A DNA stretch of 64,000 nucleotides, taken from Marsupella aquatica. Lineage: Eukaryota > Marchantiophyta. The position numbers and the translations under genes were made by a program. The DNA lies in contig OZ316893.1 of NCBI GenBank assembly GCA_973895155.1, positions 2,604,001 to 2,668,000 of the forward strand. Reading direction: 5' to 3'. Below the pieces are notes generated by a model that was not told the origin of the DNA, did not search any database, and worked only from the letters and a program-made list of their open reading frames with translations. Every line of letters begins with the position of its first letter. The stretch's first letter is position 1. Below, piece after piece: positions 11,971 through 22,292 of this stretch.

Positions 11971-14496
11971 CCTACCTTGCAGGCACTCACACAGCAGTGC
12001 GCACAAGAAATCCACTCAATGTGAACTTTTCACCCAAAACATGAGCGGGAGACATGCACTGAAAAATGGGACATTAATTCAAGTTAGAGGAAATGGAGGG
12101 AACCCTTGCCATCAAATTTGGCTTGGCCATAAGGAAAAGCGGAGGATGGCTGGCCATAGCTTTTGCACAAACTTGATTATTCAAAAGGTTTATTTTTTAT
12201 TTTTCAGTAACCTCTTCATTCACTTATGATCAAGACATATATCCAATTGTTATGGCAAAAAGTGATAAATTATGACTTCGGTAGTTCATAACTTGTTCTG
12301 CCCATAAACTGTCCACCCGCCTGTCCATAACTTGTGATGTCTGTATGTAAGCAACTTTGAGACACATTATTTGAAACTTTGAGATGCCTTATTGGTTTAC
12401 ATGGTTCAAGGCCATATTGGTTAGTGTCACTACTGAAAAATATGACATTGTAAAGTGTGGCATTGGTTAGTGCCAACCTCCCTCAAAGTCTTGAGTTGGC
12501 ACAAGTTGTTCAGATGGTCGGCACTAGACATTGATCGAAGATAATGGAGCCAACTGTTACGTGGAAGTTCCCATTGATATAACCGTGCATCCTCTTACAC
12601 AAAACAGTAGTCCAACTTACTGATCCCCAACATTTGGTCATAAACAATGGGTCACATTTGGGGAAAGGGTATATTAATTATATTTGGCGCAAATTAATGT
12701 ACACCATGAGATTAAATAACTTAAGCCATGGCACAATTGAGTTCTTTAGGTATAGAACTAAATTGTAATGTCCTTATGCTACTTATCATCAAATCCTTTT
12801 GACTTACTTACCACAGTCACATGAATGACTCTCCAATGAGTCAGGAGTAACATATCTTTTCATTACCTGAAAAACTCTTAGTTAACCGTGAACATAGTGG
12901 TTCAATGGGCAAAGGCAAGGGAGGGCCAAGAGGGGGTACCTCACTACATACAATAGTGTCATGTGCCAAAGAAAGCAAAAAATAAATAGAGTTAGAGTGA
13001 AAAGACGCAAACATGACGTTTTTACTTGAAAAGTAGAAAAATGTGATTTTATAAAAGAATGAACAGTAAGCAGATAAGAGGGCAATGACTAAACTATTTT
13101 TTAAGTTGAAAAGGAGGAAAGAATCTTTAAAAAGTGAATAGTAAAGGAATGAAAGCGCAATGACTGCATTACATGACAAAAGAGAAAAGAATAATAAAAG
13201 AACTTAGTTAAATTCTTGACTTAGCACATATGATAAAAGAGAAGACTCCGACACTGTCTCCCTCCTAGAACAAGTAAAAACAAATATTGTGTTTGCTGCA
13301 TGCGGACAAACATACCCTATCTGAATCAAGAAAGAATAAAGATTATGTTTCATTTGCAAAGAGGTATGCTATCAAAATTTAGTATTCAATTTGTCATTAT
13401 AAATACAATTGACTCCAAAGTACAAGAAGTATTAGGGGTGCAGAGTCGGGCTGGCAGTCGGGTGGAGACTAATACCTTCCAAACTTGGGCCTTTCCAGGT
13501 TTTGGTGATTGCTAACCCACAAGACATAAATAAAACCCTCATAGAAACTGTCACAACAAGGTCACTTCTCAGGTCGCTTACGGAATGATGGGAATACATA
13601 ACGCAGACTCTCAAGAGTTTGGCAATTGTTTCTGCTTGCCATAGAGTTGTTTAGTTCGAGGATACTTCTTTCATTTCATAAAACTTAACCCAACTCAGAT
13701 TGTTCATTGAGCTAACTTTGGGGAATGAGTATAACTTGCCCACTTGAAGGGTGTTTTTAATCCCATTCCGACTAATTTTTATAATTAAATTACAACAAAC
13801 CAACCTCCAAATTTATACAAGTTTGGGTTTATAAGTCAGAAAGATATTTCCAAAGTGGTGGCATATTAATCAGACTGAAGGGGTCTTATAATGTATGTGC
13901 CATGCGTCATTGTATAAGTGGTCCATGTGGCAAGGTCTCTTTGCAATATGTGGCAAATCCTTATATTTCCATTTTAATGGGTGCGCCTATCCTAAGGTAA
14001 AAGCAGGGGTAAAAGGGTTTTGGGGGTTTAGTGAGGGGGTAAGTTTGGGAAAGGCTTTGGTATGACAGATTCAGAGTTTTGTGGGGAGTGCACAGATCAA
14101 AGTCTTGAAAGGTCCAGATCTTTTGTCTTAGAGCCTATACCAGTTTTGGGGACCAGTTTGGCCAAACTGGTCATTCAAACATAATTATATAAATTGTATG
14201 TGTGACTGTATGCATCCTTTTGTTTGGAATACTTGTGTATCTGGTATGCTAGCCCTATGTTGGGTTTTCCTAATTATAATTCCTGAATGGGTTTTCAAAT
14301 ATAGATTTCACCAGTTTTATAAGGCACCTAAGGGTGTAAAACGTTATCAGAAATTAATTTTTTACATATAACAACGATATACTTAATATACATAGAGTGA
14401 GGGCCCGGGCACAGGTCCCCCACCCCTAGACTGCCCCTAATCCCCATGACTAATCATTTACTTTAGGCAATCATTTCAATTTTTATTATGTGTGAC
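11971..14496. other. Gene-poor spacer
   Basis: No gene, RNA or intact mobile element is supported. CACTACTGAAAA at 12429 resembles one end of a CACTA-type element, but no partner end was found. Confidence 0.35.
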
Positions 14497-14535
14497 TTTA
14501 GGGTTTAGGGTTTAGGGTTTAGGGTTTAGGGTTTA
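14497..14535 (+). repeat. Interstitial telomere-type repeat (TTTAGGG)5
   Basis: Five perfect TTTAGGG units plus TTTA. This is the Arabidopsis-type plant telomere unit in the middle of a chromosome arm. Short TTTAGGG runs also occur at 24.5-25.5 kb. Confidence 0.9.
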
Positions 14536-15575
14536 CATGATCAAATTGCATAATGATTTGTGGACAAATAGAAAAATGACACTCCCCTTCTTTGACTACG
14601 ACCCTTGGTTTCTTAAAAATAATATCAAGATTTTGGAAATTATATAATTTTGAGCAAAAGAAGAGGCCCTCTTGAAGGATATTTCTTGTCTCCCAATAGC
14701 TTTTGGTCACACAAAGATTCATTGAGCTAACTATCCCTAAGGAGATATTTATAACCTCATGGATGTGCTTCCTACCAAAATACCCTTATTTTCACAACTA
14801 CCCAGGGTTTTCCTCAAACTTTTCAAGTGTTAATCTATTATTGAGAACGTACAATGCATTTGAGCTCCGTCCTGGTAATGCTCCTGGAGACCCTGAGCAC
14901 TATGATTTCATCTCACAATGCCAAATTCAAACACAACAACAATTTGCAAACACAACACCACATACTTACAAAAAGCCAAAACAGAGAGTCAAAACCTATA
15001 TAGTAGAGTAACAAAGTAAAGACTTAATCACTATGTGGAACTTGTGGGGAAACTTGGAGATAATAGTTATGTCTCTACCTAACAGATTGATCGTCCAGTG
15101 AGATCTTTTCATGTTGGTCCAGGAGTCTAATTCTGGATTTTGAAGTGTTGTGGTTAGAAATTTGTTCTCTAAGCCGTAGTATGCTTGTCACATTATAAGA
15201 AAGCTAGGTTCTTTTTAAGGTTTATCAAAATGCAGTAGTTCATCTGACAACTTAATGTATCTTGGTTCTGTAGGGGTGGTAGATGGTTCCTATGCGATGG
15301 TCTTCAAACATATTGTTTATGGTCAGCTGAAGAACCAAGGTATAACCATTTGATTCAACACAACTTGGAGTTCTCAATTTCTAGTACAGATTAACTAGAC
15401 ATATCAGGATTCAACCCCGGATTCAACTAAGTATCTTCAGTTGTGATTATTCTACTAGGGAGTTTGAGGTAAGGATCTCAATGGCTGGAAAGTTTCCCAT
15501 CCTAACTTGCTCTGGGACTTGCTCTTGTACTCCATTTTTTTGCCGTTAGGCATGGCATTGCTCTTACATAATTAT
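14536..15575. other. Spacer left of the copia element, no gene seen
   Basis: Mixed AT-rich sequence without a supported coding frame or repeat. Confidence 0.35.
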
Positions 15576-15643
15576 CCTTTTGATGGCTTTGATTAAAGCT
15601 GCTATTGCATACCCTTTTGACTGTGTTGCTTAAACCTGCTTCG

Positions 15644-16064
15644 TGTTGAGCATAGACGACGATCGCAACGGCAAGCCCATGAACCATCCAACGCACAATA
15701 GTCGACACAAGAGATACGTGGTTCACCTCCTTGAGGCTACGTCCACGGGAACACACAAGAGAGCTTTACTGAACTCTAAGCCCGTCGGCTATACCGAGTC
15801 TCCACAGTGTAAGCTCTCCCTATCTCTCAAGTGGCTCCATAACAATGAGCCTTGGTTCTACCTCTCCAAGCACACATGCCTCTTATGATATAGTGTGCAA
15901 CTTAGTTGTACCTAACCACATAGTTGTACCTAATCACGTAGTTGTACCTAACCACATAGTTGTACCTAATCACGTAGTTGTACCTAACCACGTAGTTGTA
16001 CCAACCCACGTTGTTGTACCAACCACGTCATACCTAACCTAGACGTAAGAGTAAATACCCAACA
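15644..16064 (-). repeat. 3' LTR of the copia element
   Basis: 421 bp, TGTTGAGC to CCCAACA on the plus strand. It contains a minisatellite of 18-bp units (AGTTGTACCTAACCACAT type, about 15900-16030). Confidence 0.93.
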
Positions 16065-16084
16065 ATCTTCCCCTTGACTCTGGT
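16065..16084 (-). promoter_or_regulatory. Polypurine tract of the copia element
   Basis: On the minus strand AGTCAAGGGGAAGAT directly precedes the 3' LTR. This is the usual place and make-up of the plus-strand DNA primer. Confidence 0.8.
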
Positions 16085-16255
16085 CTAGGGGAGAGTAATA
16101 CTGCCAATGTATATGATCCCTCAGCGGGAAGTTCTGGACAGAAACCAAACCGGTTTCCCTCTCTAACTAGAGCAAACCAGAACTAAGCCGTAGCCTAATA
16201 CATAGGAATGAGGAAGAGCATATATCAGTAATTACAATGAATGTTTAAGAAAACT

Positions 16256-19200
16256 CTACTTGTGATGCAATTGCAAAACCTGCAATACGTCACGGTGTCT
16301 AGAGAAACTCTCCAAAGGAATCACTTTGGTAAATGCGTCAGCCGGGTTGAGTTTACCATCAATCTTGACTAGCTCAAACAAATTATCAGACACAGCCTGC
16401 CTGATAAAATGGTACCTGACGTCAATGTGCTTCACTCTGCTGTCCATCACCTGGTTCACAGCAAGGTGGAGCGCACTTTGACTATCACAATGGAGCTTCA
16501 CATTCCCCTGTGGCAATCCCATTTCAGTGATAAGTCTATCCAACCAAATCGCTTCCTTTGCTGCTTCCGCAGCTGCAACATACTCCGCTTCTGTAGTAGA
16601 CTGAGCAATACACTTCTGCAAAGTAGACCTCCAACTTATGCATCCACCGCCAAGTGTGAACACGTATCCTGTTGTTGATCTCCTTCGGTCCAAATCTTGT
16701 CCATAGTCAGAATCTACATAGCCAATCAATGATCTAGCATTCTTTGCATTCGCATCAAATAAAAGACCATGATCCACGGTACCCTTCAAGTACCTGATAA
16801 TCCACTTCACTGCTTCCCAGTGTACCTTCCCTGGATTCGACATGTACCTGCTCACCTTGCCCATAGCCATGGCAAGATCAGGTCTAGTGCAAGTCATCAA
16901 ATACATGAGACTCCCCACTGCCTTGTCATATGGAACCTTTGACATCAACCCCTTCTCTGTGTCATCCGTAGGACAGAACGCTGATGATAACTTGAAGTGT
17001 GGAGCCAACGGGGTACTTACTGGCTTGCTATTCTCCATGTTGAACCTTGCAATTACCTTCCTCGCATAACTGCTCTGCGTCAACCATAGCTTGCCAACCT
17101 CCAAGTCCCTAGTGATCTCCATACCCAAAATCCTCTTAGCTGGCCCTAAGTCCTTCATCTTAAACTCTGCACTAAGCAGTGCCTTGAGCTTAACAATCTC
17201 AGACCTATCCTTGGCTGCAATTAGCATGTCATCCACATAAAGTACTAAAACAATGAACCCAAAGACAACATTCTTCACCGGTTTCAAATACACACAAGGG
17301 TCAAATACACTTCTGTGAAAACCTTGTGACCGAATCCAATCGTCAAACCGCTTGTTCCACTGTCTTGGTGACTGCTTCAACCCATACAAGGATTTCAGCA
17401 ATCTGCAAACCAATTCCTCCTGTCCTCTCTTCACAAAACCTAGCGGTTGTCTCATGAAGATCACCTCTTCCAATGTGCCATAGAGGAAAGCTGTGACAAC
17501 ATCCATCTGATCTAGGAGCAGACCAAACATTACAACAAGTACACACAATAGTCGTATTGTAGAGTACTTAGCAACTGGTGAGAAGACCTCATTGTAATCC
17601 ACACCTTTCTCTTGTGTGAATCCCTTTGCTACCAATCTAGCCTTGTAGACCTTCGATCCACCTCCTATGGAATTATCCTTCAGCTTGTAAATCCACTTGC
17701 TGTCCACCACTTGCTGACCCTTAGGCAGCTGAACAAGCTCCCAAGTTTTGTTGTCCTTTAGTGACTGCATCTCCGTTTGCATTGCTGCAGTCCACTTCTG
17801 CTTCTCCTTTGAAGCACTTGCCTCATGAAATGAAGAAGGTTCTCCTTCTTCCAAAATTAACGCATCACCCTCATCATCAGCTGTAAAATCATCCTCTTGC
17901 AGTTGAGATGAATCAACCCACTGTCCATACCTTGATGGAGCGCGTACAGTGCGACCAGATGTTCTTCTAGCTGATGACTCCGGTTGATCTGCGTGTGCTG
18001 GTACAATTTGAAGCTCAACAACATCCACTTGCTGCTCACCAGCATCAACAAACTCCTCTGGTTCCTCTGGCACAGGAACCAGCTCCATAATTGGAGCAAC
18101 TCCTTCTCTCTGGTCATGCACCTCATAACCAATCTCCCCCTCAACGAGATCCGGGATAGGAGATTTTCCTTTGTCAGTACGGGAGACCTGAGTATTCTCC
18201 CCCTCCTTCAATAATCTGGATTCATTGAAGGAAACATCCCTACTGACAACGAGCTTACAGGCAATAGGATCCCATAGCCTATAGGCTTTCACACCACTCT
18301 GGTACCCAAGAAAAACACATTTCCTGGAGGTAGGATCCAACTTGGTCCTATTCTGCTTTGGTGTGAGAGCATATGCATCACTTCCAAAAATTACCAAGCC
18401 ATGATAGTCTGCTTGCCGCTTATAGCGCATCTCAAACGGCGTTTTGAAATTGATAGCACTAGAAGGAGAAAGATTTACCAAATAAGTTGCGGTATTGACA
18501 GCTTCTGCCCAAAATTCTTGTGGTAAACCTGATTGGCTCAACATACTCCGTGACCGCTCCAACAGTGTCCGATTGAGCCTCTCAGCGACACCATTCTGCT
18601 GCGGAGTATAAACTGTGGTGAGATGGCGAGTTATCCCCTGTTCTGAACAGTACTCTTCAAATTCCATTGAAGTGTACTCCCCGCCGTTGTCTGACCTCAA
18701 ACTCTTCACCCTTGTATCTAAACACTTGATCGTGTTTCCAGTCTGATTCTTCACTTGGGCCTTCCACTTCTTAAAAATGGACAAGACATCAGACTTATGC
18801 GTCATGAAATAAATCCACACAAATCTTGAGTAATCATCAATAAATGATACATAGTACAACTTTCCAGATTGTGAGGGAGTCGGGGATGGACCCCACACGT
18901 CACTATGTATGTACTCAAGAACCGCTTTGGAACGATGAGTTCCAACACCAAAAGCACGACGATGTTGCTTTCCAAAAATGCAATGCTCACAGAACTCTAA
19001 TTTACAAGATTGAAAATTAGAAATGAGTCCATTCTTCTGTAAGATAGCCAAACCCTTCTCACTCATGTGGCCTAGCCGTGAATGCCACAGTTGAGTCATC
19101 TCCTCGTGAGACTTGGTTACATTGGCCTCTCCACATACAGTATTGTCCTGTAACACATACAAATTCTTTTGTCTACTCCCCTTCAAAATCACTATCTCTC

Positions 19201-19483
19201 CCGACCTGACTTGAAGTTCACCATCAATAACGCTCCATTGATGACCATTTGAATCCAACACACCGAGTGAAATCAGATTCTTACGCATGCCAGGTACATA
19301 CCTGACTCCGGACACTGTGCGCACAGCGCCATCAAACATTTGAATCTTCACAGACCCAATTCCCTCAATTTGACAAGAGTGATCATTTCCCATCAGAACT
19401 GAACCGTTTGAAATAGAGTAAGAACTTAAAAACTCACGAATGTAACAAATATGAAAAGAGCAAGCACAATCAAGAATCCACAC
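16256..19483 (-). CDS. Copia Pol: protease, integrase, reverse transcriptase, RNase H
   Basis: About 1075 codons that continue the gag frame after a TGA. Protease lies at the start (WILDCACSFH, where many copies have D-S/T-x-C/A-S). The pre-integrase zinc region follows at about 130-185 (LWHSRLGHM, CEHCIFGKQHR). The integrase core is at about 190-360 with acidic residues in HSDVWGP, RSDNGGEY and NGVAERLNRTL. Reverse transcriptase is at about 600-850 with KARLVAKGFTQ, LYGLKQSPRQW and the YVDDM active site. RNase H is at about 930-1065 (YVDSDYG, STTEAEYVA, HCDSQSA). No internal stop or frameshift breaks it, so the enzymes look functional. It makes the cDNA copy and inserts it into the genome. 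Confidence 0.95.
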   Translation of the reverse strand: MWILDCACSFHICYIREFLSSYSISNGSVLMGNDHSCQIEGIGSVKIQMFDGAVRTVSGVRYVPGMRKNLISLGVLDSNGHQWSVIDGELQVRSGEIVILKGSRQKNLYVLQDNTVCGEANVTKSHEEMTQLWHSRLGHMSEKGLAILQKNGLISNFQSCKLEFCEHCIFGKQHRRAFGVGTHRSKAVLEYIHSDVWGPSPTPSQSGKLYYVSFIDDYSRFVWIYFMTHKSDVLSIFKKWKAQVKNQTGNTIKCLDTRVKSLRSDNGGEYTSMEFEEYCSEQGITRHLTTVYTPQQNGVAERLNRTLLERSRSMLSQSGLPQEFWAEAVNTATYLVNLSPSSAINFKTPFEMRYKRQADYHGLVIFGSDAYALTPKQNRTKLDPTSRKCVFLGYQSGVKAYRLWDPIACKLVVSRDVSFNESRLLKEGENTQVSRTDKGKSPIPDLVEGEIGYEVHDQREGVAPIMELVPVPEEPEEFVDAGEQQVDVVELQIVPAHADQPESSARRTSGRTVRAPSRYGQWVDSSQLQEDDFTADDEGDALILEEGEPSSFHEASASKEKQKWTAAMQTEMQSLKDNKTWELVQLPKGQQVVDSKWIYKLKDNSIGGGSKVYKARLVAKGFTQEKGVDYNEVFSPVAKYSTIRLLCVLVVMFGLLLDQMDVVTAFLYGTLEEVIFMRQPLGFVKRGQEELVCRLLKSLYGLKQSPRQWNKRFDDWIRSQGFHRSVFDPCVYLKPVKNVVFGFIVLVLYVDDMLIAAKDRSEIVKLKALLSAEFKMKDLGPAKRILGMEITRDLEVGKLWLTQSSYARKVIARFNMENSKPVSTPLAPHFKLSSAFCPTDDTEKGLMSKVPYDKAVGSLMYLMTCTRPDLAMAMGKVSRYMSNPGKVHWEAVKWIIRYLKGTVDHGLLFDANAKNARSLIGYVDSDYGQDLDRRRSTTGYVFTLGGGCISWRSTLQKCIAQSTTEAEYVAAAEAAKEAIWLDRLITEMGLPQGNVKLHCDSQSALHLAVNQVMDSRVKHIDVRYHFIRQAVSDNLFELVKIDGKLNPADAFTKVIPLESFSRHRDVLQVLQLHHK

Positions 19484-19528
19484 ATCATCTGCTCTCCTAG
19501 ATGACGTGCACAGGGCATACCCCCGGCT

Positions 19529-20563
19529 TCATAAAACATACTCATCATTGAGTAAATCAGCTTCTCCATCAGCCCTAGCCACATTTGCCGATGAAGTTTC
19601 CGCTGCCTTTCCCTTACAGTCTCGCTTGAAGTGTCCAACTTGGTTGCACTTCCAACATGTCATCTGCCTCCTCTGAGGGGATTTACCCTTGGACTTAGAT
19701 CTGGATTTAGATCTAAACTGGGTTCTACGGTCCCCAGTTGGTCGCTGCATACTCCTCCCACGGTTAACATTGAGGGCAGCACCAGATGATGAAGGCTGTG
19801 ACGTGATGTGCATCTTCTGCTGAAGATCATCACTAAGCAGAGAACTTACCACGTCATTGTATGAAATGGTATCCCTATCACGATGCAACAACACTCGTGA
19901 TAGGGACTGGTAAGATGGAGGCAATGAACTAAGAAGCTGTAGAGCCTTCGTCTCATCATTCAAAGTCTCCCCAAGGTTTTCCAAGTCAACGACCATGTCG
20001 TTGAAAGCATCCACATGGTCTTGCAACTTCGTACCAGATTCCTTCATCCTGAAACTCATCAGTTTGTAGGAAGTGTAGAGCCGGTTCGACAACTCCTTGC
20101 GGTGATACTTGCTCTGCAATTCCGCAAATAAGGACATGCAATCCTTATGTGCACCCAACTGCTTGATGATGGGAGGCATGAGATAGAGTGTAACACACCA
20201 CACTCCCTGCTCCTGCATGCGGTCCCATTGTTTCTCATCAACATCATCTTCACGAGGGCTCAGCAGTTGGCCCATCCCTGACGCATAAAGCACTCCCTTC
20301 ACCTGCTTCTCCCATAGCAAGTAGTCAGAGCGCCCATCATACTTTGTCACTTCATACTTGGGTCCCCCAAGCTTGAAAGTCCCCATCTTCTTCTTTACTG
20401 TGAGCTCCGGTAGTAGTACTGCTTCCTCCACCACACGCCGCACCGGTGATGGTATCGGTGTCACGTGCTCTTCCTCCTGCTCCTCTCTCTGCCCCTGAAA
20501 CCTCCGCGGTGACCCTCGTGCTTCAAGTTCCACGTCTTCGAAAAACTCCTCCGAATCACTCAT
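19529..20563 (-). CDS. Copia Gag nucleocapsid protein
   Basis: 344 codons from the ATG at 20563. The start is acidic, the middle carries a UBN2-type gag region (LFAELQSKYH, SYKLMSFRMKESGTKL, LLSSLPPSYQSL), and a basic stretch leads to the zinc knuckle CWKCNQVGHFKRDC (C-x2-C-x4-H-x4-C). It ends at TGA 19529-19531. The same frame continues without a break through GYALCTSSRRADD into Pol, so the two were one reading frame or are joined by stop readthrough. Copia elements usually have a single Gag-Pol frame. Gag packages the RNA in virus-like particles. Confidence 0.92.
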   Translation of the reverse strand: MSDSEEFFEDVELEARGSPRRFQGQREEQEEEHVTPIPSPVRRVVEEAVLLPELTVKKKMGTFKLGGPKYEVTKYDGRSDYLLWEKQVKGVLYASGMGQLLSPREDDVDEKQWDRMQEQGVWCVTLYLMPPIIKQLGAHKDCMSLFAELQSKYHRKELSNRLYTSYKLMSFRMKESGTKLQDHVDAFNDMVVDLENLGETLNDETKALQLLSSLPPSYQSLSRVLLHRDRDTISYNDVVSSLLSDDLQQKMHITSQPSSSGAALNVNRGRSMQRPTGDRRTQFRSKSRSKSKGKSPQRRQMTCWKCNQVGHFKRDCKGKAAETSSANVARADGEADLLNDEYVL

Positions 20564-21704
20564 ATGAGAAAGTCACAAAAAATGTTGTTTTTCACAACTT
20601 CTCAAAAAACTCGAAACTCAACACCGCCGCGTAGCCCACAAAGCTAGGAGTCCAATACTGAAAACCGAAATCAAAATCGAAATTTGACGGAAAAGTTATT
20701 CAAATTTTGGTCGAGGTGGGTAAAACCTTGGGAAACTCCCCCGTTTTGACCACCTCAGGGAATAACCAAAATACCAAGTACAACCCGTTGTCGGAATTGC
20801 GATGTGATTGGTGCGCTGCATTGCCAACTTCAATGGCTACGACCTCGCCGAAAAACAACCAAAAAAGTTACCGTTCGGCGGATGAAATCTTTGTCGGACG
20901 GTCAAAAAATAGCTCTCTGGTTTTTTGGAATATTCTATGACCCTTGTACAGGCCCTGTGGGAATTTTGAAAGAACAATCGAGGGGCTGACATGTGTCCTC
21001 GAACCCCCAAAACCCCCTACCACCCTTCGTCGTCGAAATCTGGTCGCGCGCGCAGAAAATACACACGGCAGAATGTACCCCTCGACACCAAACGCAAGAT
21101 ATCTCACTCGGGTTTTGACTAAATCAAGATCCGATTTCAGATTTGGAAACTAGACTCCGAGGTGATGAAGATCGATATAAGAAGCACCCAAAACGAGGAA
21201 AGAACAAGGGAGAAAAAAATTGGTAAAGATGACAGATTTCTCTCAATTGCCATAGCCAATTTCGAATCAGTTTTTCAAAGAGAAAAAAATGGTACCTTGT
21301 CAACAACGAATGTTGATCAATTGCACTTGGTGCCGTCACCAAGTCCAACAAGGTAATTGATTTTGCTTAGCCTTCCTCTTTGCATCAAAGAGCCAATCCC
21401 GGACTCAAAAACAATCGTCTTGCCTCAATCTCTCCGTTGAGTCAAAACACTTGATGCTTCTCCCTCTGAGTCGATTGCCAACTTTCTTCACAAAATCCAG
21501 AACGACGAAAACTTAGATCTCTCTGCACCACGAGCTCCGTTCAACGATTTCTTCACACCGTTAGAAAGCTCTTGCCCTGATCTATCCGTTGAGCCTATAA
21601 ACTCCAAGTTCCATGCGATGGAACTCTGGAAAATCCACCAACACTCAACGCTGGAAAAACCGTCATGAAATCCCGTCACGAACACACGTCACCTCCCAAG
21701 CATG
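20564..21704 (-). other. Long untranslated leader of the copia element
   Basis: About 1.1 kb between primer site and gag start with no supported coding frame. Such leaders usually carry the packaging signal; none was identified here. Confidence 0.6.
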
Positions 21705-21717
21705 CTCTGATACCAAT
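21705..21717 (-). promoter_or_regulatory. Primer binding site (tRNA-iMet type)
   Basis: On the minus strand, directly after the 5' LTR end, TTGGTATCAGAGC matches the common plant copia primer site complementary to initiator tRNA-Met. Confidence 0.9.
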
Positions 21718-22156
21718 TGTTGAGCATAGACGACGATCGCAACGGCAAGCCCATGAACCATCCAACGCACAATAGTCGACACAAGAGATACGTGGTTCAC
21801 CTCCTTGAGGCTACGTCCACGGGAACACACAAGAGAGCTTTACTGAACTCTAAGCCCGTCGGCTATACCGAGTCTCCACAGTGTAAGCTCTCCCTATCTC
21901 TCAAGTGGCTCCATAACAATGAGCCTTGGTCCTACCTCTCCAAGCACACATGCCTCTTATGATATAGTGTGCAACTTAGTTGTACCTAACCACATAGTTG
22001 TACCTAACCACATAGTTGTACCTAATCACGTAGTTGTACCTAACCACATAGTTGTACCTAATCACGTAGTTGTACCTAACCACGTAGTTGTACCAACCCA
22101 CGTTGTTGTACCAACCACGTCATACCTAACCTAGACATAAGAGTAAATACCCAACA
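21718..22156 (-). repeat. 5' LTR of the copia element
   Basis: 439 bp. It is almost identical to the other LTR but has one more 18-bp unit in the GTTGTACCTAACCACATA minisatellite (about 21975-22105). The promoter is expected here; I did not pin down a TATA box. Confidence 0.93.
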
Positions 22157-22292
22157 CTTCGCCGAAAGCTGCTGTTGCATAATTACCATTTTTATACAGT
22201 ACTTGTTTTGAAAAAGACTTCAATTGTTTTCTACCAGCTTCACGGTATGCAACAGCAGCTTTAATCAAAGCCATCAAAAGGGTTTAGAGTGT

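Larger units (their letters stand above)
15644..22156 (-). mobile_element. Full-length Ty1-copia LTR retrotransposon
   Basis: About 6.5 kb on the minus strand. The LTRs at both ends start TGTTGAGC and end CCCAACA as read on the plus strand. Both flanks carry CTTCG (15639-15643 and 22157-22161), a perfect 5-bp target duplication. Gag comes first, then protease, integrase, reverse transcriptase and RNase H, the copia order. By eye the LTRs differ by about two transitions plus one 18-bp repeat unit, so the insertion is recent. One in-frame TGA separates gag from pol. Confidence 0.95.
15576..22281. mobile_element. Old element with 38-bp terminal inverted repeats, split by the copia insertion
   Basis: The stretch 15576-15613 (starting CCTTTTGATGGCTTTGATTA) is the inverted complement of 22244-22281 with one mismatch. 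With the copia element and one target copy taken out, about 0.2 kb remains between the outer ends, the size of a MITE. No clear target duplication outside the inverted repeats was found, so the class is open. The copia element entered it later. Confidence 0.65.

Noticed and set aside
12429-12480. CACTACTGAAAA, possible CACTA terminus
   Set aside because: No matching opposite end or target duplication seen.
15895-16030. CRISPR-like array of short repeats
   Set aside because: The units are head-to-tail without unique spacers and lie in an LTR of a plant retrotransposon.
15845-16042. VVPNHIVVPNH repeat protein, seen three times in the window
   Set aside because: It is the 18-bp LTR minisatellite read in frame, a part of the copia LTR.
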